Source: Mesorhizobium ventifaucium (lineage in GTDB: Bacteria; Pseudomonadota; Alphaproteobacteria; Rhizobiales; Rhizobiaceae). Taken from it: a stretch of 64,000 nucleotides of DNA. A program made the translations under genes and the position numbers. Shown in pieces: positions 53,067 to 62,026 of the stretch. Position 1 is the stretch's first letter; the number at the start of each line of letters is the position of its first letter. The DNA lies in contig NZ_CAKXZS010000008.1 in the NCBI RefSeq assembly GCF_935822925.1, positions 62,001 through 126,000 on the forward strand, given 5' to 3'. Below the pieces are notes generated by a model that made no database searches, was not told where the DNA came from, and worked only from the letters and a program-made list of their open reading frames with translations.

Positions 53067-53948
53067 ATGCTGAGAGGCTCGCTTACCGCGCTCGTGACAC
53101 CGTTCGAAACGAGCGGCCGTTTCGACGAGAAAGCCTTTCGCGCCCTTGTTGCCTGGCAGATCGCCGAAGGCACGACCGGCCTGGTTCCGGTCGGCACCAC
53201 CGGCGAGTCGCCAACGCTGTCGCATGACGAGCACCGCCACGTCGTCAAGGTGTGCATCGAGGTGGCCAAGGGCCGCGCTCCGGTCGTCGCCGGCGCCGGC
53301 TCCAACAACACCGAGGAGGCGGTGGGCCTGGTGCAATATGCCGAGAGGGCGGGCGCCGACGCGGCACTCGTCGTCACGCCTTACTACAACAAGCCGACGC
53401 AGCGCGGCCTCTATGCGCATTTCGCCGCCGTCGCCAAGGCGACCAGCCTGCCGATCATCATCTACAACATTCCGCCGCGCTCGGTGATCGACATGAGCCC
53501 CGAGACGATGGGCGAACTGGTGCGTGACTTCAAGAACATCGTCGGCGTCAAGGACGCCACCGGCAAGGTCGAGCGGGTTTCCGAGCAGCGCGCCACCTGC
53601 GGCAAGGATTTCATCCAGCTTTCCGGCGAGGACGCCTCGGCGCTCGGTTTCAACGCCCATGGCGGCGTCGGCTGCATCTCGGTGACGGCGAATGTCGCGC
53701 CGCGGCTGTGCGCCGAGTTCCAGGAGGCGACGCTTTCCGGCGAGAATGCCAAGGCGCTGGACTTGCAGGACCGCCTGCTGCCGCTGCACAAGGCGATTTT
53801 CCTGGAACCCGGCGTGTCCGGCGCGAAATATGCGCTGTCGAAGCTCGGCAAGGTCGAGAACGTGCTGCGTTCGCCGCTGGTCACCGTCGAGCAGTCGACC
53901 GCCGAAAAGATCGATGCGGCGATGAAGCACGCCGGCTTGATTAACTAG
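53067..53948 (+). CDS. dapA: 4-hydroxy-tetrahydrodipicolinate synthase DapA
   Basis: 293 residues from ATG 53067, with CAAGGAG upstream. It has [13 protein letters not shown], the GTTGESPTL loop, [11 protein letters not shown], Tyr133 in IIIYNIPPR and the Schiff-base Lys162 in IVGVKDATG. It condenses pyruvate with aspartate semialdehyde in lysine and diaminopimelate synthesis. smpB follows 25 bases downstream, a common alphaproteobacterial order. Confidence 0.97.
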   Translation: MLRGSLTALVTPFETSGRFDEKAFRALVAWQIAEGTTGLVPVGTTGESPTLSHDEHRHVVKVCIEVAKGRAPVVAGAGSNNTEEAVGLVQYAERAGADAALVVTPYYNKPTQRGLYAHFAAVAKATSLPIIIYNIPPRSVIDMSPETMGELVRDFKNIVGVKDATGKVERVSEQRATCGKDFIQLSGEDASALGFNAHGGVGCISVTANVAPRLCAEFQEATLSGENAKALDLQDRLLPLHKAIFLEPGVSGAKYALSKLGKVENVLRSPLVTVEQSTAEKIDAAMKHAGLIN

Positions 53949-53973
53949 GAATGAGGCGCCACCTCTCCGCATC

Positions 53974-54453
53974 ATGAACCAGGTCAGAAAAGCCGATCCC
54001 AACAACAAGACCGTTGCGGAAAACCGCAAGGCGCGGTTTTCCTACGAGGTGCTCGACACGATCGAGGCCGGCCTGGTGCTGACCGGCACCGAGGTGAAGT
54101 CGCTGCGCCAGGGCCAGGCCAACATCCAGGACAGCTACGCCTCGGTCGAGGGCGGCGAGATCTGGCTGATCAACTCCTATCTGCCGGAATATCTGCAGGC
54201 CAACCGCTTCAACCATGAGCCACGCCGGCGCCGCAAGCTCCTGCTCAACAAGCGCGAGATGGCCAAGCTGTCGCAGAGCGTCGATCGCGAAGGCATGACG
54301 CTGGTGCCGCTAAAAATCTATTTCAACGACCAGGGCCGGGCGAAGCTTTTGCTCGCCGTCGGCCGCGGCAAGAAACTGCACGACAAGCGCGAGACCGAAA
54401 AGCAGCGCGACTGGTCGCGCGAGAAGGGGCGGCTGCTGAAGGAGCGTGGATGA
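53974..54453 (+). CDS. smpB: SsrA-binding protein SmpB
   Basis: 159 residues. [39 protein letters not shown] and the basic C-terminal [29 protein letters not shown] are typical. SmpB carries tmRNA to stalled ribosomes for trans-translation. No tmRNA gene was recognised in this window. The stop overlaps the start of the lysozyme gene. Confidence 0.98.
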   Translation: MNQVRKADPNNKTVAENRKARFSYEVLDTIEAGLVLTGTEVKSLRQGQANIQDSYASVEGGEIWLINSYLPEYLQANRFNHEPRRRRKLLLNKREMAKLSQSVDREGMTLVPLKIYFNDQGRAKLLLAVGRGKKLHDKRETEKQRDWSREKGRLLKERG

Positions 54454-55304
54454 GAAGCGGTCCGCAAAGCGGTCGAAAAGCCAACGATTTGGCTTTTCGA
54501 GCGACGAACGCCCGCAGCCCATGGCGCAGGGCAGGGCGGCTCAACAGGGATAGGCCTCTTTTGAAGAACCGGATCGTCCTTTGGGGTGCGGGTGGCCTGA
54601 TCCTGGCGTGCCTAGTCGCGGCCGGCGGCTATCTCTACTTCCAAGCGTTTTCTCCGGACCGCGGCAAATATCCGCTCAGGGGCATCGACGTTTCGCATCA
54701 CCAACGACAGATCGACTGGGGGCGTGTTGCCGCCGATGACGTCGCCTTCGCCATAATCAAGGCAACTGAAGGCGGCGACCATGTCGACGATGCCTTCGCG
54801 GCCAATCTGCGTGAGGCGCGCGCGGCCGGTCTGGCGGTCGGTGCCTATCATTTCTTCACCTTCTGCAGGCCTGGCGCCGATCAGGCGAAGAATTTCATCT
54901 CCGTCGTGCCGCGCGATCAAACGCTGCTGCCGCCGGTGGTGGATATCGAATTCGTCGGCAATTGCCCGCGGCGGCCATTGCCCGAAGAATTGAGTGTTGA
55001 ACTCTCGGCTTTCCTCGGCCCTGTCGAGGCAGCTTTCGGCAAGACGGCGATCCTCTATGTCACCGACGACGCGGCACGGGCCTATGCCGGCCAGATTGTC
55101 GGCCGCCCGCGCTGGGTTCGTTCGCTGGCGCTGCAGCCAGGTTATGACGACTGGATCTATTGGCAGTACCACGACAAAGGTCGCGTCGACGGCATCAGTG
55201 GCGATGTCGATCTGAATGTGCTTCAGGGTGGGCAGGAAACGCTGACTACACTGTTCGCAGCGCCACCTGAATCCATGCCTTCAGAAATCCCGCGAACACC
55301 CTGA
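54450..55304 (+). CDS. Glycoside hydrolase family 25 (lysozyme-like), membrane-anchored
   Basis: 284 residues from ATG 54450, whose ATGA overlaps the smpB stop. A basic N-terminus of about 40 residues precedes one membrane segment ([20 protein letters not shown]). The GH25 domain has [43 protein letters not shown] and VVDIEF, with the catalytic Asp and Glu expected in these segments, and [21 protein letters not shown] near the end. It cleaves peptidoglycan, facing the periplasm. Codons 9-17 form a perfect hairpin, so the true start might be further downstream. Confidence 0.9.
   Translation: MRSGPQSGRKANDLAFRATNARSPWRRAGRLNRDRPLLKNRIVLWGAGGLILACLVAAGGYLYFQAFSPDRGKYPLRGIDVSHHQRQIDWGRVAADDVAFAIIKATEGGDHVDDAFAANLREARAAGLAVGAYHFFTFCRPGADQAKNFISVVPRDQTLLPPVVDIEFVGNCPRRPLPEELSVELSAFLGPVEAAFGKTAILYVTDDAARAYAGQIVGRPRWVRSLALQPGYDDWIYWQYHDKGRVDGISGDVDLNVLQGGQETLTTLFAAPPESMPSEIPRTP
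54474..54499. repeat. 11-bp hairpin just downstream of smpB
   Basis: CGAAAAGCCAA, CGAT, TTGGCTTTTCG: a perfect 11-bp stem with a 4-base loop, 20 bases after the smpB stop and inside the first codons of the lysozyme gene. It may partly terminate smpB transcripts or control the overlap. Confidence 0.85.
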
Positions 55305-55354
55305 ACGGGTTCAGAGAGGGATATCGCCGCTGGTGAGGCGCTTTTCGGTCGCTC

Positions 55355-55717
55355 TTACGCCGCAGCTTGCGATGTCTGCGGGCTGAGGGCAACATTTGCA
55401 TCGCCGCAGGCCTTTAGGGCGGTGATCACCGGTTCCAGGCTCCTGCCGCGCGGCGTCAGGCTGTATTCCACTTTCGGCGGCACCTGCGGATAGATCTTGC
55501 GGGCGATTAGCCCATCCGCCTCCAACTCGCGGAGCTGATTGGTCAGCATGCGTTGCGTGCAATTCGGTATCCGCCGGCGAATCTCGTTGAAGCGCAATGT
55601 TCCCTCGAACAGATGGTAGAGCACGACGCCTTTCCACTTTCCGTCGATGTAGCGGAGCGTACCCTCCACGGTGCAGCCGGGGCTGCAATCAAATCGCTCG
55701 TGGCGAATGCGCGGCAT
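55355..55717 (-). CDS. HxlR-family regulator
   Basis: 120 residues from ATG 55717. Winged-helix pattern: GKWKGVVLYHLFEGTLRFNEIRRRI, MLTNQLRELEADGLI and VEYSLTPRGRSL. Two Cys near the N-terminus (FDCSPGCTVE) are the type used as redox switches in HxlR members that control quinone reductases (YodB, QorR). It is divergent from the quinone-oxidoreductase-like gene at 55821, with 103 bases between them, so it likely represses that gene and itself. Confidence 0.93.
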   Translation of the reverse strand: MPRIRHERFDCSPGCTVEGTLRYIDGKWKGVVLYHLFEGTLRFNEIRRRIPNCTQRMLTNQLRELEADGLIARKIYPQVPPKVEYSLTPRGRSLEPVITALKACGDANVALSPQTSQAAA

Positions 55718-55775
55718 AACGGTATCCTTTTCTACACTATGTGCTTTATATGTGCATTCTTGCGCATGGTGATCG

Positions 55776-55790
55776 TAGACAGCATGTCTA
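55776..55790. promoter_or_regulatory. Palindrome TAGACA-N3-TGTCTA in the HxlR / dehydrogenase promoter region
   Basis: A perfect 6-3-6 inverted repeat, 30 bases upstream of the dehydrogenase gene start and 58 upstream of the HxlR start. The position suits an operator for divergent control. A second AT-rich half-palindrome (TGTGCTTTATATGTGCA) lies at 55739-55755. Confidence 0.5.
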
Positions 55791-55820
55791 TCCCTTACAA
55801 CAGCGATCACGGAGATGAAG

Positions 55821-56834
55821 ATGCGCGCCGTCGGTTATCAAATTCCAGCCCCCATCACGGACGAGGCCTCCCTCGTCGACATCGAACTGCCGAAGCCGGA
55901 CCCCAAGGGACGCGACCTGCTGGTCGAGGTGAAGGCGATCTCGGTCAACCCGGTCGACACCAAGGTGCGGCGCAACATCGCTCCCGAAGCCGGCCAATGG
56001 CGGGTGCTCGGTGGGGATGCCGCCGGCCGGGTTGTCGCGACCGGCCCCGGCGCTGAGCTCTTCAGGGCCGGCGACGATGTCTTCTATTCAGGCGCCCTTG
56101 CGCCGCAAGGCACCAATGCCGAATTCCATTGTGTCGACGAGCGGCTCGTCGGCCGCAAGCCGACCTCACTCGGCTATGCGGAAGCAGCAGCGCTGCCGTT
56201 GACGGCGGTCACTGCCTGGGAGACCCTGTTCGATCGTCTCGACGTCAGAAAGCCCGTTGCGGGTGCGGCACCCGCCATCCTGATCATCGGCGGCGCCGGC
56301 GGCGTCGGATCGATCGCAGTGCAGCTTGCGAGACAACTGACCGGTCTGACGGTGATTGCCACCGCGTCGAGGCTCGAAACACGGGCCTGGGCGCTTGGGC
56401 TCGGCGCCCACCATGTCGTCGATCATTCCAAGCCGCTGGCGGCCGAAGTCGCAGCACTGGACATCGGTGCCCCTAGCTTCGTGTTCTCGACGACGAACAC
56501 TGACGAGCATCTGGCCGAGATCGCCGCGTTGATCGCGCCGCAAGGACGTTTCGCGGTTATCGACGATCCGAAATCGCTCGACATCAATCCGTTCAAGCGC
56601 AAGAGCGTCTCGGTGCATTGGGAGTTCATGTTCACCCGCTCGATGTTCGAGACGGCGGACATGGCATCGCAAGGCGAACATCTGAACGAATTGGCGAGGC
56701 TCGTTGACACTGGCGCGATCCGGACGACGCTTGGCGAGACTGGCGGCCTCATCAATGCCGCCAATTTGAAGCACGCCCATGCGCTGATCGAGAGCGGCAA
56801 GGCCAAGGGAAAGATCGTCCTGGAGGGCTTCTAG
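55821..56834 (+). CDS. Zinc-type alcohol dehydrogenase / quinone oxidoreductase family (MDR)
   Basis: 337 residues from ATG 55821 (MRAVGYQIPAPI) with CGGAGATGAAG upstream; ATG 55815 is an alternative. The nucleotide-binding IIGGAGGVGSIAVQLARQLTGLTVIATAS and the N-terminal VEVKAISVNPVDTKVR are typical of the zinc-free MDR group of NADPH quinone oxidoreductases. No Cys zinc ligands are seen. Together with the HxlR gene it probably answers electrophile or quinone stress. The substrate is not shown. Confidence 0.92.
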   Translation: MRAVGYQIPAPITDEASLVDIELPKPDPKGRDLLVEVKAISVNPVDTKVRRNIAPEAGQWRVLGGDAAGRVVATGPGAELFRAGDDVFYSGALAPQGTNAEFHCVDERLVGRKPTSLGYAEAAALPLTAVTAWETLFDRLDVRKPVAGAAPAILIIGGAGGVGSIAVQLARQLTGLTVIATASRLETRAWALGLGAHHVVDHSKPLAAEVAALDIGAPSFVFSTTNTDEHLAEIAALIAPQGRFAVIDDPKSLDINPFKRKSVSVHWEFMFTRSMFETADMASQGEHLNELARLVDTGAIRTTLGETGGLINAANLKHAHALIESGKAKGKIVLEGF

Positions 56835-56860
56835 CCAACTGACGGCGGCGCATCCGGCTC

Positions 56861-57538
56861 TTATTTCTGCAAAAACTCTTCTATCTCGCTGAAGACGTTG
56901 ACGAACATCGCTTCGGTCAGGACGCCGGTATTGGTGTTGTAGCGCGAGCAATGGTAGCTGGAGAACAGCGTGACGCCATTGGTTTGCTGCTGCCCGCCGT
57001 GGCGGAAGGGAAAAGCGGCGACACGCTGGCCGAGCGCCCGCACGGTCGACTGGTGCGCGATCGAGCCCAGCGCCAGCACGGCGCGCAGGTTTTTAAACCG
57101 TGCAATCGTCGGCATCAGGAATGTTCGGCAGGTGGCAATCTCGGCGCCGACCGGCTTGTTGTCAGGCGGCACGCAGCGCACTGCATTGGTGATCGCCGTG
57201 CCGACAAGCTCCAGCCCGTCATCGGGCCTCGCCTTGAATTGGCCGCGCGCAAAGTCGTGTGCGATCAGCGTGTTGTAGAGCAGGTCGCCGGCAAAATCGC
57301 CGGTGAAGGGGCGTCCTGTGCGGTTTGCACCACGCAGGCCCGGCGCCAGCCCGACAATTAACAGTTTAACGGCATCCTCGCCCTCCGGCGGCAAGAAAGT
57401 CGGCACCGGTGCATTGAACCAGGACGGCTCGCGCTGCCGCCATTGCGCGATGAAATCATGCAGCCGCGGGCAGAGCGGGCAATCGCGATCGGGCTCTGGG
57501 GACGCGACCAGCGGAGCGGTCAAGACCGCCGCCGTCAA
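56861..57538 (-). CDS. Uracil-DNA glycosylase, family 5 (UDGb)
   Basis: 225 residues from TTG 57538, whose TTGA overlaps the NYN gene stop. N-terminal C-P-L-C (DRDCPLCPRLHDF) and two further Cys (AVRCVPPDN, ATCRTFLMP) give the four cluster ligands expected for family 4/5. The catalytic block GLAPGLRGANRTGRPFTGDFAG and the late SYHCSRYNTNTG fit family 5. It removes uracil and related deaminated bases. Overlap with the NYN gene implies one transcript. Confidence 0.92.
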   Translation of the reverse strand: MTAAVLTAPLVASPEPDRDCPLCPRLHDFIAQWRQREPSWFNAPVPTFLPPEGEDAVKLLIVGLAPGLRGANRTGRPFTGDFAGDLLYNTLIAHDFARGQFKARPDDGLELVGTAITNAVRCVPPDNKPVGAEIATCRTFLMPTIARFKNLRAVLALGSIAHQSTVRALGQRVAAFPFRHGGQQQTNGVTLFSSYHCSRYNTNTGVLTEAMFVNVFSEIEEFLQK

Positions 57539-58116
57539 TACTCGTCCTCGTCGACTTCGGCCGGTTCGGGTCGGCGCACCGACCGCTCGGATGGATCGCG
57601 GCCGACATCGCTCTTCAGCGTCATCAGGTCGATGAAATGATCGGCCTGGCGGCGCAGATCGTCGGAAATCATCGGCGGCTGCGAAGCCATGGTCGAGACG
57701 ATCGAGACCTTGCGCCCGCGCCGCTGCAGCGCCTCGACTAGCGTGCGGAAATCGCCGTCGCCGGAAAAGATGACATAGTGGTCGACGACATCGGCGAGTT
57801 CCAGCGCATCGACGGTCAGCTCGATATCCATATTGCCCTTGATCTTGCGGCGGCCGGTCGAGTCGGTGAACTCTTTGGCCGGCTTGGTCACCACCTTGAA
57901 GCCGTTATAGTCGAGCCAATCGATCAGCGGCCGGATCGAGGAATATTCCTGATCCTCGACCAGCGCGGTGTAGTAGTAGGCACGCAGCAGGTAGCCGCGC
58001 TTCTGGAAGCTCGACAAAAGCCTGCGGTAGTCGATGTCGAAGCCGAGCGCGCGCGACGTGGCGTAAAGATTGGCGCCGTCGATGAAAAGCGCGATTTTTT
58101 CACGAGGATCGAACAT
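57535..58116 (-). CDS. NYN-domain protein (LabA/DUF88 type)
   Basis: 193 residues from ATG 58116, with AAGGAATAT upstream. The PIN-like NYN domain is shown by IALFIDGANLYATSRALG (first acidic residue), IKGNMDIELTVDALEL and VIFSGDGDFRTLVEAL, whose Asp residues would bind metal for RNA cleavage. The tail after 160 is acidic and disordered (PAEVDEDEY). Likely an RNase; the partner UDG gene overlaps its end. Confidence 0.94.
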   Translation of the reverse strand: MFDPREKIALFIDGANLYATSRALGFDIDYRRLLSSFQKRGYLLRAYYYTALVEDQEYSSIRPLIDWLDYNGFKVVTKPAKEFTDSTGRRKIKGNMDIELTVDALELADVVDHYVIFSGDGDFRTLVEALQRRGRKVSIVSTMASQPPMISDDLRRQADHFIDLMTLKSDVGRDPSERSVRRPEPAEVDEDEY

Positions 58117-58425
58117 GGCAAATATTCCTTTTCGAAAATAAGCGGTCGTCTAAATGCGCGTGACTATCGGTCGGTCTGAAATAACCGGCTGACCTTCGTC
58201 ATTCGAGATAACGCCGGTTTTACGGCAAACCAAGGGTATGATGCTGCATAGCAAGCAATTGTGATCGGTGCCGTATAGTCGCAGGCGGCGCGCGCCCAGA
58301 TTGGCCGTGGCCGGGCCCCGGGCCCGGCCCCGACCTGGTATTGCCAAAAAGCTTGTATTTTGGCGGCGTTCGGGTTAAGGACCGCGCCTGTTTTCCATCA
58401 AATCCAGGCATGAAAGGGGCAGCTC
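58117..58425. other. Intergenic region between the NYN gene and rpoZ
   Basis: 309 bases hold the divergent promoters of the NYN and rpoZ genes. At 58309-58329 is the palindrome GGCCGGGCC-CCG-GGCCCGGCC (perfect 9-bp arms), the GC-richest structure in the window. Between 58330 and 58425 the rpoZ leader has TTGTATTTTGGCGG. No gene is seen. Confidence 0.6.
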
Positions 58426-58827
58426 ATGGCCCGCGTAACCGTTGAAGATTGCATCGACAAGGTCAACAACCGCTTCGAGCTCGTGCTTCTGGCCGGCCAC
58501 CGCGCCCGTCAGATCAGCCAGGGCGCGCAGATCACCGTTCCTCGTGACAACGACAAGAATCCGGTCATCGCGCTGCGCGAGATTGCCGAGGAGACATTGT
58601 CGCCCGACGACCTCAAGGAAGATCTCATCCACTCGCTGCAGAAGCATGTCGAGGTCGACGAGCCGGAAGCCGATGGCGAGGCGATCGCCGACCAGACCGG
58701 TACCGCCGCTGCGGCAACCGACGCCGACGACACCGAGGACAACATCACCTTCGACCGCATGACCGAGGAAGACCTCCTGGCCGGCATCGAAGGTCTGGTG
58801 CCGCCGGAAAAAAGCGACGATTATTAA
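58426..58827 (+). CDS. rpoZ: RNA polymerase omega subunit
   Basis: 133 residues. It starts [31 protein letters not shown], the standard omega N-terminus, and continues with [20 protein letters not shown]. The tail is long and acidic ([20 protein letters not shown]), as in other alphaproteobacteria. Omega stabilises RNA polymerase and forms part of the ppGpp site, which fits the rsh gene immediately downstream. Confidence 0.97.
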   Translation: MARVTVEDCIDKVNNRFELVLLAGHRARQISQGAQITVPRDNDKNPVIALREIAEETLSPDDLKEDLIHSLQKHVEVDEPEADGEAIADQTGTAAAATDADDTEDNITFDRMTEEDLLAGIEGLVPPEKSDDY

Positions 58828-58938
58828 TCTTCCCATCGGCCGCCGACACTTTCGCGCCGGTGGTTTCGTGGTTATCTATGACATGCGCCGTACGCCAGTG
58901 CGGCGCATGATTCATTTCAGCACTGCGAGATCCCGCCC

Positions 58939-61167
58939 ATGATGCGTCAGTATGAGCTTGTCGAGCGCGTCCAGCGCTACAAGCCTGACGTCAACGAGGC
59001 GCTGCTCAACAAGGCCTATGTCTACGCCATGCAGAAGCATGGTCACCAGAAGCGCGCCTCCGGCGATCCTTATTTCTCGCATCCGCTCGAAGTCGCCGCC
59101 ATCCTCACCGAAATGCACATGGACGAGGCGACCATCGCGGTTGCCCTGCTGCACGACACGATCGAGGACACCACGGCGACCAGGGCCGAGATCGACGAGC
59201 TGTTCGGTCCGGAAATGGGCAAGCTGGTCGAAGGCCTGACCAAGCTGAAGAAACTCGACCTCGTCTCCAAGAAGGCCGAGCAGGCGGAAAACCTGCGCAA
59301 GCTCTTGCTGGCGATATCGGAAGACGTTCGCGTGCTTCTGGTCAAGCTTGCCGACCGCTTGCACAACATGCGCACGCTCGACCATGTGCCCGAAGCCAAG
59401 CGCCTGCGCATCGCCGAGGAAACGATGGATATCTATGCGCCGTTGGCCGGGCGCATGGGCATGCAAGGCATGCGCGAGGAGCTCGAGGAGATCGCCTTCC
59501 GCTTCATCAATCCCGAAGCCTACCGCGCCGTCACCGCGCGGCTCGCCGAAATCTTCGAGCGCAACAAGGATGTGCTGTCCGAGATCGAGAAGGCGCTATC
59601 CAAGCTTTTCGACAAATATGCGATCAAGGCCGAGGTCAAGAGCCGTCAGAAGAAGCCGTGGTCGGTGTTCCGCAAGATGGAGGCCAAGGCGCTGTCCTTC
59701 GAGCAGCTGTCCGACATTTTCGGCTTTCGCGTCGTCGTCGATACCGTCGAGGACTGCTACCGGGCGCTCGGCGCCATCCACACGACATGGTCGATGGTGC
59801 CCGGCCGCTTCAAGGACTACATCTCGACCCCGAAGCAGAACGACTACCGTTCGATCCACACCACCATCGTCGGACCGTCGCGGCAGCGCGTCGAGCTGCA
59901 GATCCGCACCTATCAGATGAACAAGATCGCCGAATATGGCGTTGCCGCGCATTCGATCTACAAGGACAGCGGCGGCAAGGTGAACGGCACCGCCCACGCG
60001 ATCTCGAAGGAGACCAACGCCTATGCCTGGCTGCGGCGCACCATCGAGCAGCTAGCCGAAGGCGACAATCCCGAGGACTTCCTCGAAAACACCAAGCTGG
60101 AGCTGTTCCAGGACCAGGTGTTCTGCTTCACGCCCAAGGGAATGCTGATCGCGCTGCCGCGCGGCGCCACGCCGATCGACTTCGCCTATGCGGTGCACAC
60201 CGATGTCGGTGATACCTGCGTCGGGGCCAAGGTCAATGGCCGCATCATGCCGCTGATGACCGAGCTGAAGAATGGCGACGAGGTCGAGATCATCCGCTCC
60301 AAGGCGCAGGTGCCGCCGGCGGCATGGGAATCGGTCGTCGTCACCGGCAAGGCGCGCTCGGCGATCCGCCGCGCCACCAAGAATGCCATCCGCAAGCAGT
60401 ATTCGGGTCTCGGCATCCGCATACTGGAACGCGCTTTCGAGCGGTCAGGCAAGATTTTTACCAAGGAAAGCTTGAAATCGGTGCTGCATCGGCTGGCACG
60501 CAAGGACATCGAGGATGTGCTGGCCTCTGTCGGCCGCGGCGAGCTTGCCTCCACCGATGTCATGAAGGCGGTGTTTCCCGACTACAAGGACGAGCGCATC
60601 ACGCTGGCGGCGCCCAAGCAGCGCGAGGAGGGCTGGTCGAAGATCCGCAACGCCGCCGGCATGCTGTTCCAGATTCCGGGCCGCGCGGCGCGCAAGGACA
60701 AGGACCAGCCAAGGGACGGCGCCGTGCCGATCCGCGGCGTGCGCGGGGACCTGCCGGTGCGCTTCGCGCCGGAAGGTGCTGTGCCCGGCGACCGCATCGT
60801 CGGTATCGTGCAGCCGGGGACCGGTATCACCATCTATCCGATCCAATCGCCGGCGCTGCAGGCCTTCGACGACCAGCCAGAACGCTGGATCGACGTGCGC
60901 TGGGACATAGACGAGCGCACCAAGGAGCGGTTTCCAGCGCGCGTCTCGGTCACCGCCATCAACGCGCCGGGCTCGCTGGCCGACATCGCGCAGGTCGTCG
61001 CATCCAACGACGCCAACATCCATACATTGTCGATGGTGCGCACCGCGCCTGATTTCACCGAGATGCTGATCGATCTCGAAGTCTGGGACCTGAAGCACCT
61101 GAACCGGCTGCTGTCGCAGCTCAAGGATAATTCGAGCGTCAGCGATGCACGGCGCGTGAATGGGTGA
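58939..61167 (+). CDS. rsh: Bifunctional (p)ppGpp synthetase/hydrolase (Rsh)
   Basis: 742 residues from ATG 58939. The HD hydrolase domain has YFSHPLEVAAILTEM and LLHDTIEDT; the synthetase domain has YRSIHTTIVGPSRQRVELQIRT; then a TGS domain (DQVFCFTPKGMLIALPRGAT) and a C-terminal ACT domain (FPARVSVTAINAPGSLADIAQV). One long Rsh makes and destroys the alarmone in alphaproteobacteria. The ribosome site is weak. It follows rpoZ by 111 bases and precedes pyrE. Confidence 0.97.
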   Translation: MMRQYELVERVQRYKPDVNEALLNKAYVYAMQKHGHQKRASGDPYFSHPLEVAAILTEMHMDEATIAVALLHDTIEDTTATRAEIDELFGPEMGKLVEGLTKLKKLDLVSKKAEQAENLRKLLLAISEDVRVLLVKLADRLHNMRTLDHVPEAKRLRIAEETMDIYAPLAGRMGMQGMREELEEIAFRFINPEAYRAVTARLAEIFERNKDVLSEIEKALSKLFDKYAIKAEVKSRQKKPWSVFRKMEAKALSFEQLSDIFGFRVVVDTVEDCYRALGAIHTTWSMVPGRFKDYISTPKQNDYRSIHTTIVGPSRQRVELQIRTYQMNKIAEYGVAAHSIYKDSGGKVNGTAHAISKETNAYAWLRRTIEQLAEGDNPEDFLENTKLELFQDQVFCFTPKGMLIALPRGATPIDFAYAVHTDVGDTCVGAKVNGRIMPLMTELKNGDEVEIIRSKAQVPPAAWESVVVTGKARSAIRRATKNAIRKQYSGLGIRILERAFERSGKIFTKESLKSVLHRLARKDIEDVLASVGRGELASTDVMKAVFPDYKDERITLAAPKQREEGWSKIRNAAGMLFQIPGRAARKDKDQPRDGAVPIRGVRGDLPVRFAPEGAVPGDRIVGIVQPGTGITIYPIQSPALQAFDDQPERWIDVRWDIDERTKERFPARVSVTAINAPGSLADIAQVVASNDANIHTLSMVRTAPDFTEMLIDLEVWDLKHLNRLLSQLKDNSSVSDARRVNG

Positions 61168-61182
61168 ATTGAATAGAGAGTA

Positions 61183-61216
61183 GTGAATAGTGAGAGCACC
61201 CTCTTTCACTATTCAC
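61183..61216. repeat. 11-bp hairpin between rsh and pyrE
   Basis: GTGAATAGTGA (61183-61193) and TCACTATTCAC (61206-61216) are perfect complements around a 12-base loop. The surrounding GAATAGAGAGTAGTGAATAGTG and ATTCACCATTCAC repeat the same theme. It is AT-rich without a T-run; it overlaps the pyrE leader. Confidence 0.85.
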
Positions 61217-61235
61217 CATTCACATGGAGCGAACA

Positions 61236-61814
61236 ATGAACACCGACGAAGTGCTGGGCGTTTTCCGTGAAGCCGGTGCCATTCTCGAAGGGCATTTCAT
61301 CCTGACATCGGGCTTGCGAAGCCCGGTCTTCCTGCAGAAGGCGCGGGTCTTCATGCATGCCGACAAGACCGAGCGCCTGTGCAAGGCGCTGGCCGAAAAG
61401 ATCCGCGCTGCTGTGTCCGGCGGGATCGATTATGTCGTCGGCCCGGCGATCGGCGGGCTGATCCCTGCCTACGAGACCTCGCGCCATCTTGGCGCACCTG
61501 CGATCTGGGTCGAGCGGGAAGGGGGCGAGTTCCGGCTCCGCCGCTTCGAGATCGCCAGGGGTTCGCGCGTCGTCATCGTCGAGGACATCGTCACCACCGG
61601 CCTGTCGATCCGCGAGACCATCGACTGCCTGCGCGCGCTTGGCGCCGAGGTCGTTGCCGCTGCCTGCATCATCGACCGCTCGGCCGGCAAGACCGATGTC
61701 GGCGTGCCGCTGATCGCGCTCGCCGAATATGAGGTTCCGGCCTACCCGGCCGACAGGCTGCCGCCCGAGCTTGCCGCCATACCGCCAGTCAAGCCGGGCA
61801 GCCGCAACATCTAA
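61236..61814 (+). CDS. pyrE: Orotate phosphoribosyltransferase
   Basis: 192 residues from ATG 61236 with GGAGCG upstream; the codons before it (MERT) are less likely. [41 protein letters not shown] and the PRPP loop [19 protein letters not shown] are typical. It joins orotate to PRPP in pyrimidine synthesis. The stop codon is immediately followed by the REP array. Confidence 0.96.
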   Translation: MNTDEVLGVFREAGAILEGHFILTSGLRSPVFLQKARVFMHADKTERLCKALAEKIRAAVSGGIDYVVGPAIGGLIPAYETSRHLGAPAIWVEREGGEFRLRRFEIARGSRVVIVEDIVTTGLSIRETIDCLRALGAEVVAAACIIDRSAGKTDVGVPLIALAEYEVPAYPADRLPPELAAIPPVKPGSRNI

Positions 61815-61998
61815 TGCATGTCGCTCAAAAGTGCGCAGCGGTTTTGGGGTAACGACATGCATAAACAAGGAATGCATGTCGCCCAAAAGTGCGCAGCGGT
61901 TTTGGGGTGACGACATGCATAAACAAGGAATGCATGTCGCCAAAGGCATGCCCTTGAGCTTGACCGAGGGTGCGCAGCGGTTTTGGGACAAGGACATG
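61814..61998. repeat. Array of three REP-type elements
   Basis: Copies at 61814-61862 and 61872-61920 are nearly identical, from ATGCATGTCGC to GACGACATGCAT, separated by AAACAAGGA. The third (61930-61998) has the extra insert GCATGCCCTTGAGCTTGACCGAGGG between CAAA and TGCGCAGCGG and a degenerate end (GGACATGGCA). The same insert occurs in the copy at 8577. The first copy starts on the last base of pyrE. Confidence 0.93.
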
Positions 61999-62026
61999 GC
62001 AAACAAACATTAAACGAGGCGCTACC

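Noticed and set aside
53949..54600. tmRNA gene next to smpB
   Set aside because: No tRNA-like ends or tag reading frame could be seen; dapA and the lysozyme gene occupy the flanks.
61814..61998. Possible CRISPR array (three regular repeats)
   Set aside because: The repeats are long palindromes with identical short spacers (AAACAAGGA) and no cas genes nearby; they match REP elements elsewhere in the window.
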